Shown here: one piece after another, positions 14,201 through 25,560 of the stretch
How the letters are laid out: the number at the start of each line of letters is the position of its first letter
How positions within the stretch are numbered: the first letter of the stretch is position 1
Assembly (NCBI GenBank): GCA_961205875.1
Contig: OY540812.1
Coordinates: forward strand, 7,068,001 to 7,132,000
Origin: Sialis fuliginosa
Taxonomy: Eukaryota > Arthropoda > Insecta > Megaloptera > Sialidae
Length of the DNA stretch: 64,000 nt
Direction: 5' to 3'
Translations under genes and position numbers: made by a program
The notes under the pieces: model-generated
Databases searched by the model: none
Told to the model about the DNA's origin: nothing
Seen by the model: the letters and a program-made list of their open reading frames with translations, nothing else

Positions 14201-16236
14201 GATAATATTAATATTATGTTACTCATTTCGTTATTTTACTTCCACGATCCGAAGGAAATGGAAGTCTTGTAATACTAGTATTAACTAATATTGTATAATA
14301 AGAGCAGATTCTGATGACACTACCATCAAAACGTAAAGAAATGTTGTTTTTCATATGGCGTCTGTGCGTGTTTAAAATTTTCTTTCATTCGCGATAACTT
14401 TTGTAAATCGAGCATAGTTACTTAAAATTGACGAAAGAATCAAATATCAACAAATATTTTCTAATTCAGTACATTTAATTAAAAAATAGCCATTACTGGA
14501 GTCATATCCAAGACTAATGCAGTACCTTATATATTTTAATTATACACATGTACATATGTATATATTTTTTAATAATTATAGGCAACTTGATAAACTTAAC
14601 AATAAGTTTTAAGTATAAATACGACTATCCATAATATATTATAATATTACTAGTATATTATAAATACGAAAGTAACTCCACTAAATCCGTTTGTCTGTTT
14701 GTAACCTTTTCACGACTAAACCGCTGAACCGATCTTAATGAAATTAGACAGGGAGATTGCTTGCATCCTGAGAAAGGACATAGGCTACTTTGTATACCGA
14801 AAAATTGATTAGATAAAAAATGTAAATTCTACTGGTTGATTGTAGTAGCCAAGTCTCACCTGCAGCCGTATTTTCTGATTTTATCAATCAATATAATTAA
14901 ATATACTTCATATTATTACATTATGTTCATTTTTTGATACTTGCTAAAATTAATACAAAATTAATTTTTGAATAAATCGCGTCACCGGCGGTTTAGTTAA
15001 AAATGGCGACGTTGTCGAGACTCTTTCTATGAGTATGTTTAGTGCAGGTACTGGAGGTCATTTCGTTTGCAAAATTACGTCGCCCTAATGCCGTATTTAC
15101 ACAAAAAAAAAAACAAAACAGTAACACGGTGTTTGTAAATCAATTCGTTTTGTTAAATGTATAGGTTTTATTTAGTGTAAACACGGCATAATATTGCAAA
15201 CGAAATGACCTCTGTATAATGTATTCAACATTATTAATACTCCAAACATAATTCACAATGAATATTTTGCAAATTTTATTCAATAATAAATTAATCAACC
15301 ATAAGAAACTCAAAATATATTTCCTACTACATACATATGTTACATATGTATCTTCGTTTTAATAATTTCAGATCCTAAACTGCAGTGTGATATAGACGGT
15401 TTAACATGCCTCAACAAATATTACAAAGATTGGGCAGTACTGAAGGCTCCCTGGTCTTCAACAAGTGGACTGAATTGCGACTGCATGCCCAGCTGTAAAG
15501 AAATCGAGGTCTCCATTATTAAAGATGATATTACTGGGTTAGTTTGTTTTATAAATTAATTCAATCGAAACATTTTAAATATTTACAAAAAAACACGACG
15601 TATTTCATTTATATGGATATAATTGAAAACTTTATGTATTGTTTTTGACTCAAATATAATAAATATTATTATTATTATAAATAATAATAATCTTTCTGTA
15701 GTTTTCCAGGTTCAAATGCTGAAGTAGGATTTATTTTAAATACTTTACCAACAGAAAGATCGAAGAGAATAGTAATTCGTGGCCAATTAGATCTCATAGG
15801 CAAGTATTATTAATTCAAACTTATACATAATTACAAGAATAACCCAAATGCCGAAATTGTAATAATATAAACTTAAATTATTAACTTTTTGTACATTTCC
15901 CTAGTTTTAATTTTAAATTTATCTACAAATTATGAAGCGAATAACCACGCTAGAGACCTGGCGATGGTCTCCTTAAAAAGGGCGTTAACTTCTCTATAAG
16001 TAACGCTTAATGTTAATAGTCAAAACTGATATCTTGACACGATATGTCTCTTTTTGCATCTGAGGTCACCTATTATAATTTATGTACATAAATATAAATG
16101 TATATGAATTATTATTTATTTATTTTTAGTATCCATAGGCGGCACACTGGGTCTCTTCGTGGGAGCAAGTTTACTAAGCTTGGCAGAATTAATATATTTT
16201 CTCACAATTCGAATTTGTTATAATATTCGTAAATAA
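2277..16236 (+). CDS. ppk: Pickpocket-type DEG/ENaC sodium channel subunit
   Basis: Amiloride-sensitive-type sodium channel subunit, predicted to sit in the plasma membrane and conduct Na+ as a trimer. Ten coding exons join in frame to 454 aa: 2277-2410, 4645-4839, 7963-8116, 9640-9770, 9978-10068, 10555-10680, 11550-11712, 15372-15537, 15702-15799, 16130-16236. Exon 1 carries the N-terminal His-Gly gating motif (SSIHGL, H30-G31). TM1 begins near residue 46 (VFWLVTITVSWYG) and is followed by the FPAI-x-x-C signature. The ectodomain is cysteine-rich. TM2 near 420-446 has the G-A-S selectivity-filter triplet (431-433) in GLFVGASLLSLAEL. The protein is somewhat short for the family, but all landmarks are present. 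Intron 9 uses a GC donor (AG|GCAAGT). The start is the first ATG in frame with the His-Gly motif. Family certain; the individual ppk orthologue is not assigned. Confidence 0.9.
2554..2840. repeat. pogo/Tigger-like MITE in channel intron 1
   Basis: The ends form a terminal inverted repeat of about 23 bp: left CAATAAACTCTCGCGTATCC, right (reverse complement) CACTAGACTCTCGCTAATCC. TA duplications flank it at 2552-2553 and 2841-2842. Further degenerate TIR-like copies of the right-end sequence occur internally (2590-2645 and 2760-2830). It is non-coding. TA duplication and end type suggest the Tc1/mariner-pogo group. Confidence 0.7.
4041..4260. repeat. Truncated relative of the 1767 TIR element
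   Basis: The left end at 4041 repeats the GTTTTTTTAAAGACTTTCC block seen at 1774. It is followed by similar internal text (a TTAGAAAGGTCACTTTGATG block, compared with 1858-1880). No matching right end was found, so the copy is truncated or eroded. Confidence 0.45.
5760..6130. repeat. Possible degenerate dispersed repeat
   Basis: Non-coding tract in channel intron 2 ending in a GACGGACGGACGACAAAGTG block and GTTTCTTCGGAACGC. A related block (TTCCGT ... TCGGTATCCGTCCGTC) occurs in the other orientation at about 16460-16513, just downstream of the gene. Both look like decayed copies of one interspersed repeat; the class is unknown. Confidence 0.35.
6424..7929. mobile_element. 1.5-kb foldback element, PIF/Harbinger-like, in channel intron 2
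   Basis: The termini are inverted repeats of about 60 bp (left AGGTGGCTACACACGTAACT, mirrored at 7863-7929). TTA is duplicated at 6421-6423 and 7930-7932. A second pair of long arms, about 6690-7070 and 7190-7545, nearly mirror each other, so most of the element can fold back. Copies of GCTTGTACA lie near both ends, resembling subterminal transposase-binding repeats. The short ORFs inside are by-products of the palindrome and no transposase is visible. The 3-bp TTA duplication fits PIF/Harbinger. Its right end is only 33 bp upstream of channel exon 3. Confidence 0.75.
11208..11345. repeat. Palindromic repeat in channel intron 6
   Basis: Arms centred on AAACCGACTT (about 11243-11252) and AAGTCGGTTT (about 11308-11317) extend into mirrored A-rich and T-rich flanks containing ACTTTTTAA and TTAAAAAGT. 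It is non-coding and would form a hairpin of about 130 nt. Element family unknown. Confidence 0.5.
14660..14850. repeat. Possible interspersed-repeat fragment in channel intron 7
   Basis: Contains a block reading CTAAACCGCTGAACCGATCT followed by GAAATTAGACAGGGAGAT and a GGACATAGGCTACTTTGTAT segment. This is the kind of text often seen in decayed insect interspersed repeats. A distantly similar AACCATTGAACCGAT block is in FAR1 intron 1 (about 18510). The class cannot be settled by eye. Confidence 0.3.
15051..15214. repeat. MITE with TA duplication in channel intron 7
   Basis: The left end, GAGGTCATTTCGTTTGCAA from 15054, is mirrored by TTGCAAACGAAATGACCTC at 15194-15212. TA flanks both ends (15049-15050 and 15215-15216). 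A second mirrored segment (GCCGTATTTACA and TGTAAACACGGC) continues the palindrome inward. No ORF. The TA duplication suggests the Tc1/mariner group. Confidence 0.7.
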
Positions 16237-17145
16237 TACATTTAATTTCATTATCACTATTATTACTATATTTCAAGCATGTTTAAGAACACTTTTTATT
16301 TAGTTAACATATGTAAAAATAATAATTAAAATAATATTATATTATAAAATGTATTATTTTATTTATACATGAGCTACATAGGTTTTGCAATTATAATACA
16401 TATTAAATTCTGAAAATTTGTCAATGCACTTATTCCTGTCATAATTAGTAAGATTTTTAGTATTCCGTGCCAAACGGAACACTTATGGAATCACTTCGGT
16501 ATCCGTCCGTCTGCCATAGGTGATTTTTCTCTGAAACTGTTCAACGTGAAAATTTGAAATTTAGCATAGAGTGGTGGCCTAGTTATAGACGTATAAAAAG
16601 TTGAATTTTGATTCTGGAGGTAAATTGGGAAACTGAAAAAAAAATCAAGAGCATCGTGTGGGATGTCAAATGAAAGATTGTCGAAGCACGAATTTAATAA
16701 TATATATGATGTATTTTTTATGCATGAAAAAAATCTTGAACATTGAGGTGTAGATTGAACCAATATTACCAGAATTGAAAAATGTTAGCGTGATCAATTG
16801 TTATAAACAATTTAATTGTTTTTCTTTATAACTGCTAAACTATTGGTTTTAGAGAAAAAAAATTTCAACAAAAAATATTTCTCACGGTGTGAGGAATAAC
16901 TTTTGTTCTTATATTTATATTAGAAAAAATCATATACATTTTCGGCTGCTTTTAATAACGTAAAATTTTTCCAAGTACCTAATTGTTTTATATTAGCTTT
17001 TGGTACATTATTCATATAAGAATTAAGATCATTTGATATCTTTTATTAACAAAAAATGTACCCTTATGAACAAAACAATGATATGTACCTACTTTTCATA
17101 AGTCAAGAACTTACGCACAAAAGTGTTTATTTCAAAGCAAAATGT
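16237..17145. other. Spacer between the channel and FAR1
   Basis: Holds the 3' flank of the channel gene and a degenerate dispersed repeat at about 16445-16790 (the relative of 5760-6130). No coding exon is supported. The short ORFs here have no recognisable content. Confidence 0.45.
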
Positions 17146-17322
17146 AAAATAGTGCATTATCATCAACGCAATACACTTTATATTAAAAATGTGGAAGGAG
17201 TCATTAAAATATTGCAATACTGTATTAACTTAGCTTTGTGAATTTTCAATTACTTATATAAAATGTGAACAGTTGAATCTTATTGAAATATATCAATAAC
17301 ATTGTGTCCATTGACGAGTAAG
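17146..17322 (+). promoter_or_regulatory. FAR1 upstream block: probable promoter plus noncoding first exon
   Basis: Shares AGTGCATTATCATCAACGCA (17151-17170), a TAAAATATT segment and ATTGTGTCCATTG (17301-17313) with the block upstream of FAR2. A more diverged relative lies upstream of FAR3. It ends with a splice donor AAG|GTAAGATT at 17322/17323. An acceptor (TTTTCAG, ending 17867) lies 34 bp before the FAR1 ATG, so 17322 is read as the end of a noncoding first exon. The exact transcription start is not determined. Confidence 0.6.
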
Positions 17323-17901
17323 GTAAGATTTCATAACCATATTTATTATTTTAAGAAAGCAGACATCTATAAGAATATACATACAATATACATATAATAA
17401 CATGCTTTAACTGACTGACTGACTGATTCATCATCGCCGAACTAGAACTCCTGGACCTAGAAACGTGAAATTTCTTTTATGATGTAAGCACCCGCTAAGA
17501 ATTCAACCACTAAGGGATGAGAGGGTTGAGGGGGTAAATTTTTAAAATTTTGATATATTTATCTACATACATTATGATTCGGGAAAAATAATATTCAATT
17601 AAAATAAAAATTTCGACATTCAATGTTAAATAATACAAATAAATTATAAGGGTAAGCATCAACATTTAATAACTAAGCCTCCTTCGATAATAGGGTTGAA
17701 GACACTGAAATTGAATCTTCAAATAATTTTATAATTTTCAACAGAACTGTGTTACATTAAAAAAGTGTTCCACAATTTTAACCGGTAGTGTATTGCCCAT
17801 TCTCTGAATTATTAAACAAATTGAACCCTTAAAGAGTTATATTCATATTTATCTGAATGCTTTTCAGAATTGTATAAAATTGCAATTAAATAAGCTATAA
17901 C

Positions 17902-20900
17902 ATGCCCGGTGAAAACAATCCATTGTTGCAACATTTGTCAAAAACAGAAAAATTAAATATAAAGGACATTGAAAAACCAACTGCTATTCAATCGTTTTTC
18001 AAAGACCAGTCAGTATTTATAACAGGAGGCACAGGATTTGTAGGAAAATTACTTATAGATAAAATTCTACGATCATGTTCAGAAGTGAAAATGATATATC
18101 TGATAATTCGAAACAAAAAAGGAAAGGATATGAATACGCGACTAGAAGAATTATTTAATGATGTGGTAATTGTATTTTTATTATTATTATAAATTATTAC
18201 TATAGTTATTTCGTAGAATAGCCACGCACCCGACATTTTTTTAAAAAACAGTCATTCAATTGCATCTAGGGATTTTTTTTTTAAAGACCGAATTTTGCTT
18301 CCTCGCAATATCGAAGATACGAGAAGCTTTATGATCGTTTCAGATTGAGACAAAAAAAATATTCTCCGATTTCAAAATTTTAAATTGATCTATCCGTTTC
18401 ACGTCAAGACAAACAGTTTTCGTTCCATGTCTGTCTGTCTGTCCGTGTGTCCGTCCGTCCGTATGTGTGTCCGTCTGTCCCCTGAATCCTTATCACACGC
18501 ATAACTCATGAACCATTGAACCGATATTATTGAAACTTGGTCGGATGGTTGGTTCTAGCTTGAGGACGGTTCCATTTCAAAATCATCAAAATCGTGAGTA
18601 AGGGGGAGGGGTGACACCCCAAAATATTTATTTTTTCAAGATATCTCAAGAAGCAGTAGCAATGCATTTCATATGAGAGTGTTCACTCGACACACGGTCG
18701 ACTGCTGTATACGATCGGCCGTGTGTCGTGTGAACACTCTAATATGAAATGTATTGCCACTGCTAGGCGCAATGGAAAAAGCCATTACGGTCATAGACAT
18801 AGAGAATGGACAGTGCATTCTGTATTAACTCAATGGTGTAACATCTGTTCAAAAAAGGAGAGAGAGATGCAGTGTAGTTTGGAACATAGACATAGATTTA
18901 CACAGTTATTCCAAATCTGTTTCTATCTCTTTCTTTTGACACGGTTCTGTGTTCGAGTCAGATGCCTGGTCCATTCTCTATGTCTATGATTACGGTGCCA
19001 TGTGAACGGGTTCTAACATTTCTTCAAAACAGTGAGAGAGATGCGATAGCGTTTAGAACATATCTATTTATTTTTCTAAGAAGAATGAAGTAGTTACTCC
19101 CACGTTACTCCTGTATAAATAAGGACAAGTATATCCCAAACCACGGCTCTTTTGTCGAGTCTATGAAAATACCCTCTTTATACAGGATCGGCATTCAGAA
19201 TCAATTCTGCCATTGATTATTTTCAAATAAGTTACTATCCATATTTTTCTTATTATACTAACAGAATGAAGTTGCAATCCAATATTATTTAATTAATTTG
19301 TTAATATGAAATCAAGAGACTATTTCCATTGTTCATACATTAATTGCTGTTTTAGGTATTCACAAGACTTCATAAAGAATGTCCAAAATTTCGACAAAAG
19401 ATAATAGGAATTCAAGGTGATTGCCTTCAACCTGATTTAAATTTAAGTCCTGAAGATCGAGATATGCTCATACAAAATGTAAATATAATTTTTCACGCAG
19501 CAGCTACAGTTAATTTTAATACAAAACTAAAAATTGCTATAGCAGTAAATTTAAATGCAACGAAAGTTATTCTGGAAATGGCCAGAAAAATGGAGGACTT
19601 AAAAGTAAGATTATATTATCATATGAAAAAATAAATACATAAATATTTTAAGAAATAAAAAAAGTTATATTATGTTAATTATATACGTATTATTTTTAGA
19701 CATTGGTTTATATTTCTACAGCTTACTCAAATTGCTTTACAAAGCTGATAGAAGAAAAAGTATATAAACTCGAAGTTTCAGGTGCAAATGTTTTAAAATT
19801 ATCGGAATGCATAAATGAAAAACTTCTTGAAGAAATCACACCTATGTAAGTAGAAATAATTGACGAAAATGATAACATTAATATTATTATTATCACTTTT
19901 CATTTCAGTCTTACAAAAAATTGGCCAAACACATACGCTTTTACAAAATCCATCACCGAAGATTTTGTTAATGAAAATTCCAAAGGACTACCTGTAGTGA
20001 TTTTTCGTCCAGCTATTAGTAAGTTTATTTTTTTAAATATTAAAAATTTAGTTATAGAATATGATTTTCTTGAAAATATATAAATAAATCTTGAGCAAAA
20101 GTTCATGTACAACTGAATAGATATTAATGAAACTCGTGAAGTCCCAAAATTGTTCTTATTTTTCTAACTATCTTAAGAATGAGGAATGTTTGTTCTATAT
20201 TGTTTCTATATTGTAGAGTAAATAATCTACAAAAAGGTCATTACATCCTTTGTATTAAAATATTTCATTACTTTCTGTGCGATCACTTGGCAGATTATTT
20301 GCTACAATTTGACAGTGAATTTTTCTTAACGTTACATTTCAAAGATAAGCCAAACCCAAGGTAGTAAAGTACAAAGTAGCCCCAGTAGTTTAGCGCGAGA
20401 GAGGGAAATACGTCATCTGGAGTGCCAAATGTGGAGAGGGGGAATGATGTACCCAATCATAGCAAATATAACTTTGTAGAAGTGGATTTACGTCATCTCA
20501 GGTGCCTAAGTTGATTAGTTAAGAGCTACTGAGGCAACTTGTGTATTTACTAACCTTGAGCCAAACCAATGTTTTGACACTATACATTGATGAAAAATTA
20601 AAGTAGATATTACTTTTAAATGCGAAATGAATAGTAGATAAAATAAAGTATTGCTTATTATGAAAATAATTTTATTGCTATTTATTTATTTTAATACATA
20701 GATTCATTATTTTAATATCTTCAGTGATGGCCACAAAATCAGAGCCAGTCTCTGGATGGATCGACAATGTGTACGGACCAACAGGGGTAATCGCAGGTGT
20801 TGGAGCGGGATTGTTACGAACATTACTTGTCGACGTCGAAGTATTAGCTGATATGGTACCCGCAGACATGACTATTAATGGAATTATTGCTAGTGCTTGG

Positions 20901-23900
20901 GATCGTGCTGTAAACAAGTAAATATTTTTAATTTGTTAACTAATAATTTTAGAAATTGAATATTAGGGTAGAAACCTGAATATGCAGTAATATGCACATT
21001 TGTGTAACTTGAAAAAAACTAAATAATTTAATGGACCGAGTGATCATTGCATTTATTGGAGCAAAAGATCAGTTAACTAGGGAAAGTATCAGTATTTTTT
21101 CCAGGACATTATCAAAAAAACTATTGAACGTCGAATTTCGTAGATTTTTTTTAAATAACTTTTTTTAATGTATGTAGTTATGTACATTAGTAAATTGTAT
21201 AGCAAGTGATGTTCTCTTTATGAATGTTATGCACACAATTCTGTTTTTATATGTGATTCGGATAAACATTACTAAAATCCTTAAATTGTTTTTAATTTTT
21301 TGCAGAAATGTAGAAGTTCCGGTCTACAACTATGTCTCGTCTACATGTAACCCAATTAACTGGGGAGAATTTCTGAACATTGGTTCCAAACATGGTGTAA
21401 AAATTCCAGCTCTGAAAAGTGTGTGGATCTACACAATTACATTAACTCGTTACAAGTTACTTTATTATTTCTACGCATTATTTTTACACCTAATACCAGG
21501 ATTACTAATAGATACAGCTTTAATATTAACTGGGCGTAAACCAAAGTAAGTAATGCAACAACAGCTATAAACCAAAAGCCAGTGACATATTTCAATCGTT
21601 TATTCCAACAGTCGTGAAAATTTAGGTATTAAATCTTATATACCTGCTGAACAATAAAAGTCGATTCTGGCAGCCCTCTGCGGCCGGGGTATACTACCTC
21701 AAAATTACTAAGAGGGTGAGAAATAAGATTCAATTTATTTAAAGTAAAAGTCATGATAGTATTTTTTATTCATAAAAATTATTGCCAAACATTTCTGATT
21801 GTTGATAGAACGCTGTAAATGTTTATTTAATATTCACTTTTATTTTAGTATTTTCACGATGAATGGAACAAATTCGTTTAAAATTCAGGTAATTATTTTG
21901 TGGAAAAACGCTCGGACCCGTCGATTAGTATTTTTAGTTGCGGATTTTTTGACATAAGAAAATTGTATACAGGGTGTCTCAGGAAAAACATATGCAGTCA
22001 TCATTGATTTTTTTAAATGGAACACCCTATATATTATACCATTTTTGAATTTTGCGATAAATTCTGAACACTTTTTATACAGCATATTATATCTCTAAAA
22101 TCAGTGGTTTTCGGAATAATGACGTTTGAAAATTGGCATTTTGAAATACACACAAGTCAAATAAAATGTTTAAATTGAAAAAATAAACTTTAAACATTTT
22201 TTTAAAAGCCAACAAAAACATCCTGGTACCTATGGCAAAAAGAAAAAACATTGAACTTTTTTTTTCCTTTTTTTTCTTTTTTTTCTTCTTTTTTTCTTCT
22301 TTTTTTCTTTTTTTTTTGCAATACCAGGATGTTTTTGTTGGCTTTTAAAAAAATGTTCAAAGTTTATTTTTTCAATTTAAACATTTTATTTGACCTGTGT
22401 GTATTTCAAAATGTCAATTTTCAAACGTCATTATTTCGAAAACCACTGATTTTAGAGATATAATATGCTGTACAAAAAGTGTTCAGAATTTATCGCACAA
22501 TTCAAAAATGGTATAATATATAGGGTGTTCCATTTAAAAAAATCAATGATGACTGCATATGTTTTTCCTGAGACACCCTGTATACAATTTTCTTATGTCA
22601 AAAAATCCGCAACTAAAAATACTAATCGACGGGTTCGAGCGTTTTTCCACAAAATAATTACCTGAATTTTAAACGAATTTGTTCCTTTCATCGTGAACGC
22701 ACTGTATAGTATAATTATTAATACAATTTAAGCATTTCATTGTTACAGTCAAGAGAAATATTCAAATAGACAACTTTGAGAAATGTTTATAGCAGATCTA
22801 GTTGACTTTTACAAGGAATGTTTGGGGATTGTAGTTTTGGTACCAAAAAAAGTTTTTATTGTGCTTTCTGCATTATGCTATTCAAATTGCTATGAACATA
22901 TATTTTAATTTGTAGGTAATTTGTATAATATATAATGTAATAGTAATGGTACTTGACACAAAATGGATGCTTTTATTATAAAAAAATTATTTTATCTCCT
23001 GAGTTAGTGTCGTATCCAGAGCCAGATTGAATTTGGTCAAAAATTTGTAGATCAAATAATTACAGAAAATGTGTTTTACTTTAGTGCTTTTTTGAATATC
23101 CTATAATCTAGGACGAAAAATCAACTAGGATATCACGAATTGTCTTATTTTATATTAAAATGCCTCCACCTAAAAAAACTTTCAAAACCACTGACAAAGT
23201 TGAAGACTATAATATTATTATATTGTCCTATTTCGTGAAGATGAAATAAATTAAGTGTGTTTTAATGTAACAGAGTTAAATATAGATAGAACTGTTTTAG
23301 TTTAGGGAACCCTAAACTCTTGAAAAATATGTCATACTTGTTAGAACATAGGTACCTAAGCTTGTTTTTTGTCTTTTTGTCATTAAACAATCTTAATTTT
23401 TAGGGTATTAAAAATATACAAAAAAATTGGAAAGTTTTCGAAAGTTATTTCCTATTTTGCTACAAAGGAATGGACTTTTAGAGATGATAATGTGAGAAAT
23501 TTGCTAAACAAAATGTCAGATGAAGATAAAAAGATTTTTGATTTTGATATCAAATTACTACAATGGGATCAATATTTTAAAGATAGTCTTTCAGGAATAC
23601 GTATCTACATGTTTAAAGAAGGTCCTGAAACTTTACCAGCTGCTTTAAAGAAATACAAAAGGTATTTATAAATACTATTACTGATATATCGGAATGAACA
23701 TCAGACACAGTAAATAATACATTTTGATAAAAATATATAAATTACAGTTTGTAGTGTGTATGTGTGTATGTAATGTAGCTCCCTCACGAAGAATTTCCGG
23801 ACACAGATTTTTTGCTTAGAATTACATCCTCGATCTACGATTAATTATTTTTTTTTATACTGTTGTAAATCATCCTGTACATATGTATTAAATCTTCATC

Positions 23901-24019
23901 ATACTAACTATAAATTTATTTGTTTCAGAATGCAACGAATACATTATGCTATCAAGTACACTGTGTACACCATTTTAATGATGTTACTATATTTGATATT
24001 GAAAAATATATTTCTATAA
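17902..24019 (+). CDS. Fatty acyl-CoA reductase, tandem copy 1
   Basis: Alcohol-forming FAR: reduces fatty acyl-CoA to primary alcohol with NADPH, usually at the ER or peroxisome membrane. Eight exons join in frame to 516 aa: 17902-18165, 19356-19604, 19700-19845, 19909-20018, 20725-20917, 21306-21545, 23404-23661, 23929-24019. The Rossmann cofactor motif TGGTGFVG is at residues 41-48. The short-chain-dehydrogenase active-site motif YAFTK (Tyr229, Lys233) sits in the WPNTYAFTK context. The C-terminal FAR_C domain starts around exon 6 (VPVYNYVSST). The C-terminus is a hydrophobic segment, a probable membrane anchor. The N-terminus is 19 residues shorter than in FAR2. All splice sites are canonical and no break is seen. 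A polyadenylation signal AATAAA is at 24126. Substrate chain length cannot be read from sequence. Confidence 0.93.
18290..18640. repeat. Dispersed-repeat fragment with CTGT/CCGT-rich tract, FAR1 intron 1
   Basis: A simple CTGTCTGTCTGTCCGTG-type tract (18428-18480) is followed by CATAACTCATGAACCATTGA, a text type often found in insect interspersed repeats. No coding signal is visible. Class unknown. Confidence 0.4.
18652..18764. repeat. Perfect-looking hairpin, FAR1 intron 1
   Basis: Two 49-bp arms (18652-18700 and 18716-18764) mirror each other with only a few mismatches, around a 15-nt loop. Arm text includes GAGTGTTCAC and GTGTGTCG with their mirror images. It is likely a foldback transposon end pair or MITE. 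The short ORF across it is a by-product. Confidence 0.65.
18784..18996. repeat. Second inverted repeat, FAR1 intron 1
   Basis: CATAGACATAGAGAATGGAC (18792-18811) is mirrored by GTCCATTCTCTATGTCTATG at 18969-18988, with the match extending several bases further out. The arms enclose about 155 bp of unique sequence. It lies immediately 3' of the 18652-18764 hairpin, suggesting a compound or nested element. Confidence 0.6.
20356..20558. mobile_element. Short TIR element with perfect 9-bp target duplication, FAR1 intron 4
   Basis: The ends read CAAGGTAGTAAAGTACAA on the left and, mirrored, TATTTACTAACCTTG on the right. The 9-bp sequence AGCCAAACC is directly repeated at 20347-20355 and 20559-20567. 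Internally it has ACGTCA twice and a CCAATCAT box. It belongs with the elements at 44314-44488 and 51087-51612. A 9-bp duplication suggests a Mutator-like (or Merlin-like) non-autonomous element. Confidence 0.8.
21853..22697. mobile_element. 845-bp near-perfect palindrome in FAR1 intron 6
   Basis: Arms of about 378 bp (21853-22230 and 22322-22697) are nearly identical mirror images. They surround a 90-nt spacer that is almost pure pyrimidine (22256-22318). The same 66-codon ORF appears on opposite strands in the two arms, which is a consequence of the palindrome and not a gene. Internal text resembles insect TIR-element ends (GGGTGTCTCAGGAAAAACAT and GGGTGTTCCATTTAAAAAAA). Transcription of FAR1 would produce a long intronic RNA hairpin. 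Family not assigned. Confidence 0.8.
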
Positions 24020-25560
24020 TACTGAAATGTAATAGATATCATTGTATACTTATAGTAATGTTTCTAAAACATTAATTTCTTGAATAATATTTATAATGTT
24101 GTTGTATGTATAATGTAAGTAGTATAATAAATATTAAAGATAATAAGTTGTACTGATGTAACATGTATGTAAAATAAGTATGTAATTAAATATATATAAT
24201 ATAATTAATTAAATAAAAATAAAAATGTCTAGAAGATGAAATAAGATATTATTATTTAGTATCACTGAATTATTTTTTTTTTTACTGTAACATGAAAAAT
24301 ATAAGGTACTGGCATGGCGGCTATAAAAGCAAGGTTTACTTTTTGTAATTCTCATGATATCAAGTTACTAACAAAACAAGTAACTCTTTATTTAAAGTTT
24401 TTTTTTATTTATGGCCTTTTATTTTGTTTATGTTTTTTTATCCAGTAATGGATAAAGTAAAACCAGTAATGAGCACGTAATGATGGACACTTGCTAACTT
24501 GCACAAAATATATAAAAGAAAGAATCGTCTAATTTGAAAGAATATAAAGCAGTTGATATGATAATATAATAATTAATAATACAATATTAATAATATAAAT
24601 AAATTATTATAAATTTAAATTAAATTGTTTGGTTTTATTATTACTATAACATTTCAAAGATATTTAAGTACTTAATTAAGTATATTGTCACTTTTTTGCC
24701 AGAGTATTTAAAATTTGAAGGATGGACAGATTTTATTATAAATTGGGACTAAATAAACAATCAATTACCGTTTTATTTATTGCTCTACGGTTATTAGTTC
24801 AGACACAAGAAAAATAAGAAGTGAGTACAGTGAATCTTCGTTAGTGCGTTTTTTTCTTTTTTTAGATTCCGGCATTTTTCCATAAGACTCCATGTTAAAA
24901 GTAGTACGTTTTTCTCGTTAGTACGTGTTTCCCCCAGTCCCTTAAAAACGTACAAACGAGGTTTCACTATATTTCTTTTTATTTTTTAACAAAAAGCTAA
25001 AGAAAATTGAAGTAAATTTTGAATTTTGAGAACGCCAAGTAAAATTAGGTCAACTTATTTTTTGAGGTTCATACTGCTCCCCCCCCCCCCTCCCCCCAGA
25101 AAAAAATTTGGTTCCGGCGCCACTGGTTCCGGTGATATAAGCTTTCAGAGTGTGACATATTTTCGTTATGCCGATCAAAGTCCCAACAACCAAAATCCTG
25201 AAAATCAAATTTTCCGACATGCGAATAACAGTCAAAACTTTGAACCGTTATTTTGAGTAATTAACAATTTTTTATATTTTTTTGTGTTTTGAAATAAATA
25301 TTTTTCTTTTAATTGGGCTCCTACATGATTTTTCTCATGCTTATAAAAAATAATGTAAAATTTACTAAACACAAATAAAAATAAGTAAATATTTTGCAAA
25401 ATTAAAATTTAATTAATAGGTACATTATTTATATAAGAATTCAGATTATAAATATTTATTAACAATAAGTCTAGGATTTTTAAATTTAATTTCTTTACGT
25501 AGCCCCTCAGTCAGAAGTCAAGGATTAAGGAAAAATATGTTTTTAATGTGAAATATAAAA
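24020..25560. other. FAR1-FAR2 spacer
   Basis: Contains the FAR1 3' end with AATAAA at 24126, AT-rich sequence, a pogo-like MITE at 24828-24969 and a poly-C tract at about 25081-25096. No coding exon is supported; the ORF across the C-tract has no family resemblance. Confidence 0.5.
24828..24969. repeat. pogo-like MITE
   Basis: Ends CAGTGAATCTTCGTTAGTGC and, mirrored, GTACAAACGAGGTTTCACTA. TA flanks both ends. Internal text (CCGGCATT, CATAAGACTCCA, CTCGTTAGTACGTG) matches the element at 49391-49556 in the vasa gene, so both belong to one family. It is non-coding. Confidence 0.75.

Noticed and set aside
17056..17241. 61-aa ORF before FAR1
   Set aside because: Falls on the conserved upstream block; the equivalent sequence before FAR2 is not an open frame, so it is regulatory or UTR rather than coding.
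21885..22665. Identical 66-aa ORF on opposite strands
   Set aside because: A mirror product of the palindrome 21853-22697; no coding features.
23160..23260. Short possible ORF (MPPPKKTFKTTDKVEDY...) in FAR1 intron 6
   Set aside because: About 30 codons, no family recognised, no splice evidence; may be a transposon scrap.
25026..25256. 76-aa ORF across the poly-C tract
   Set aside because: Contains a homopolymer-driven proline run, with no start context or family resemblance.
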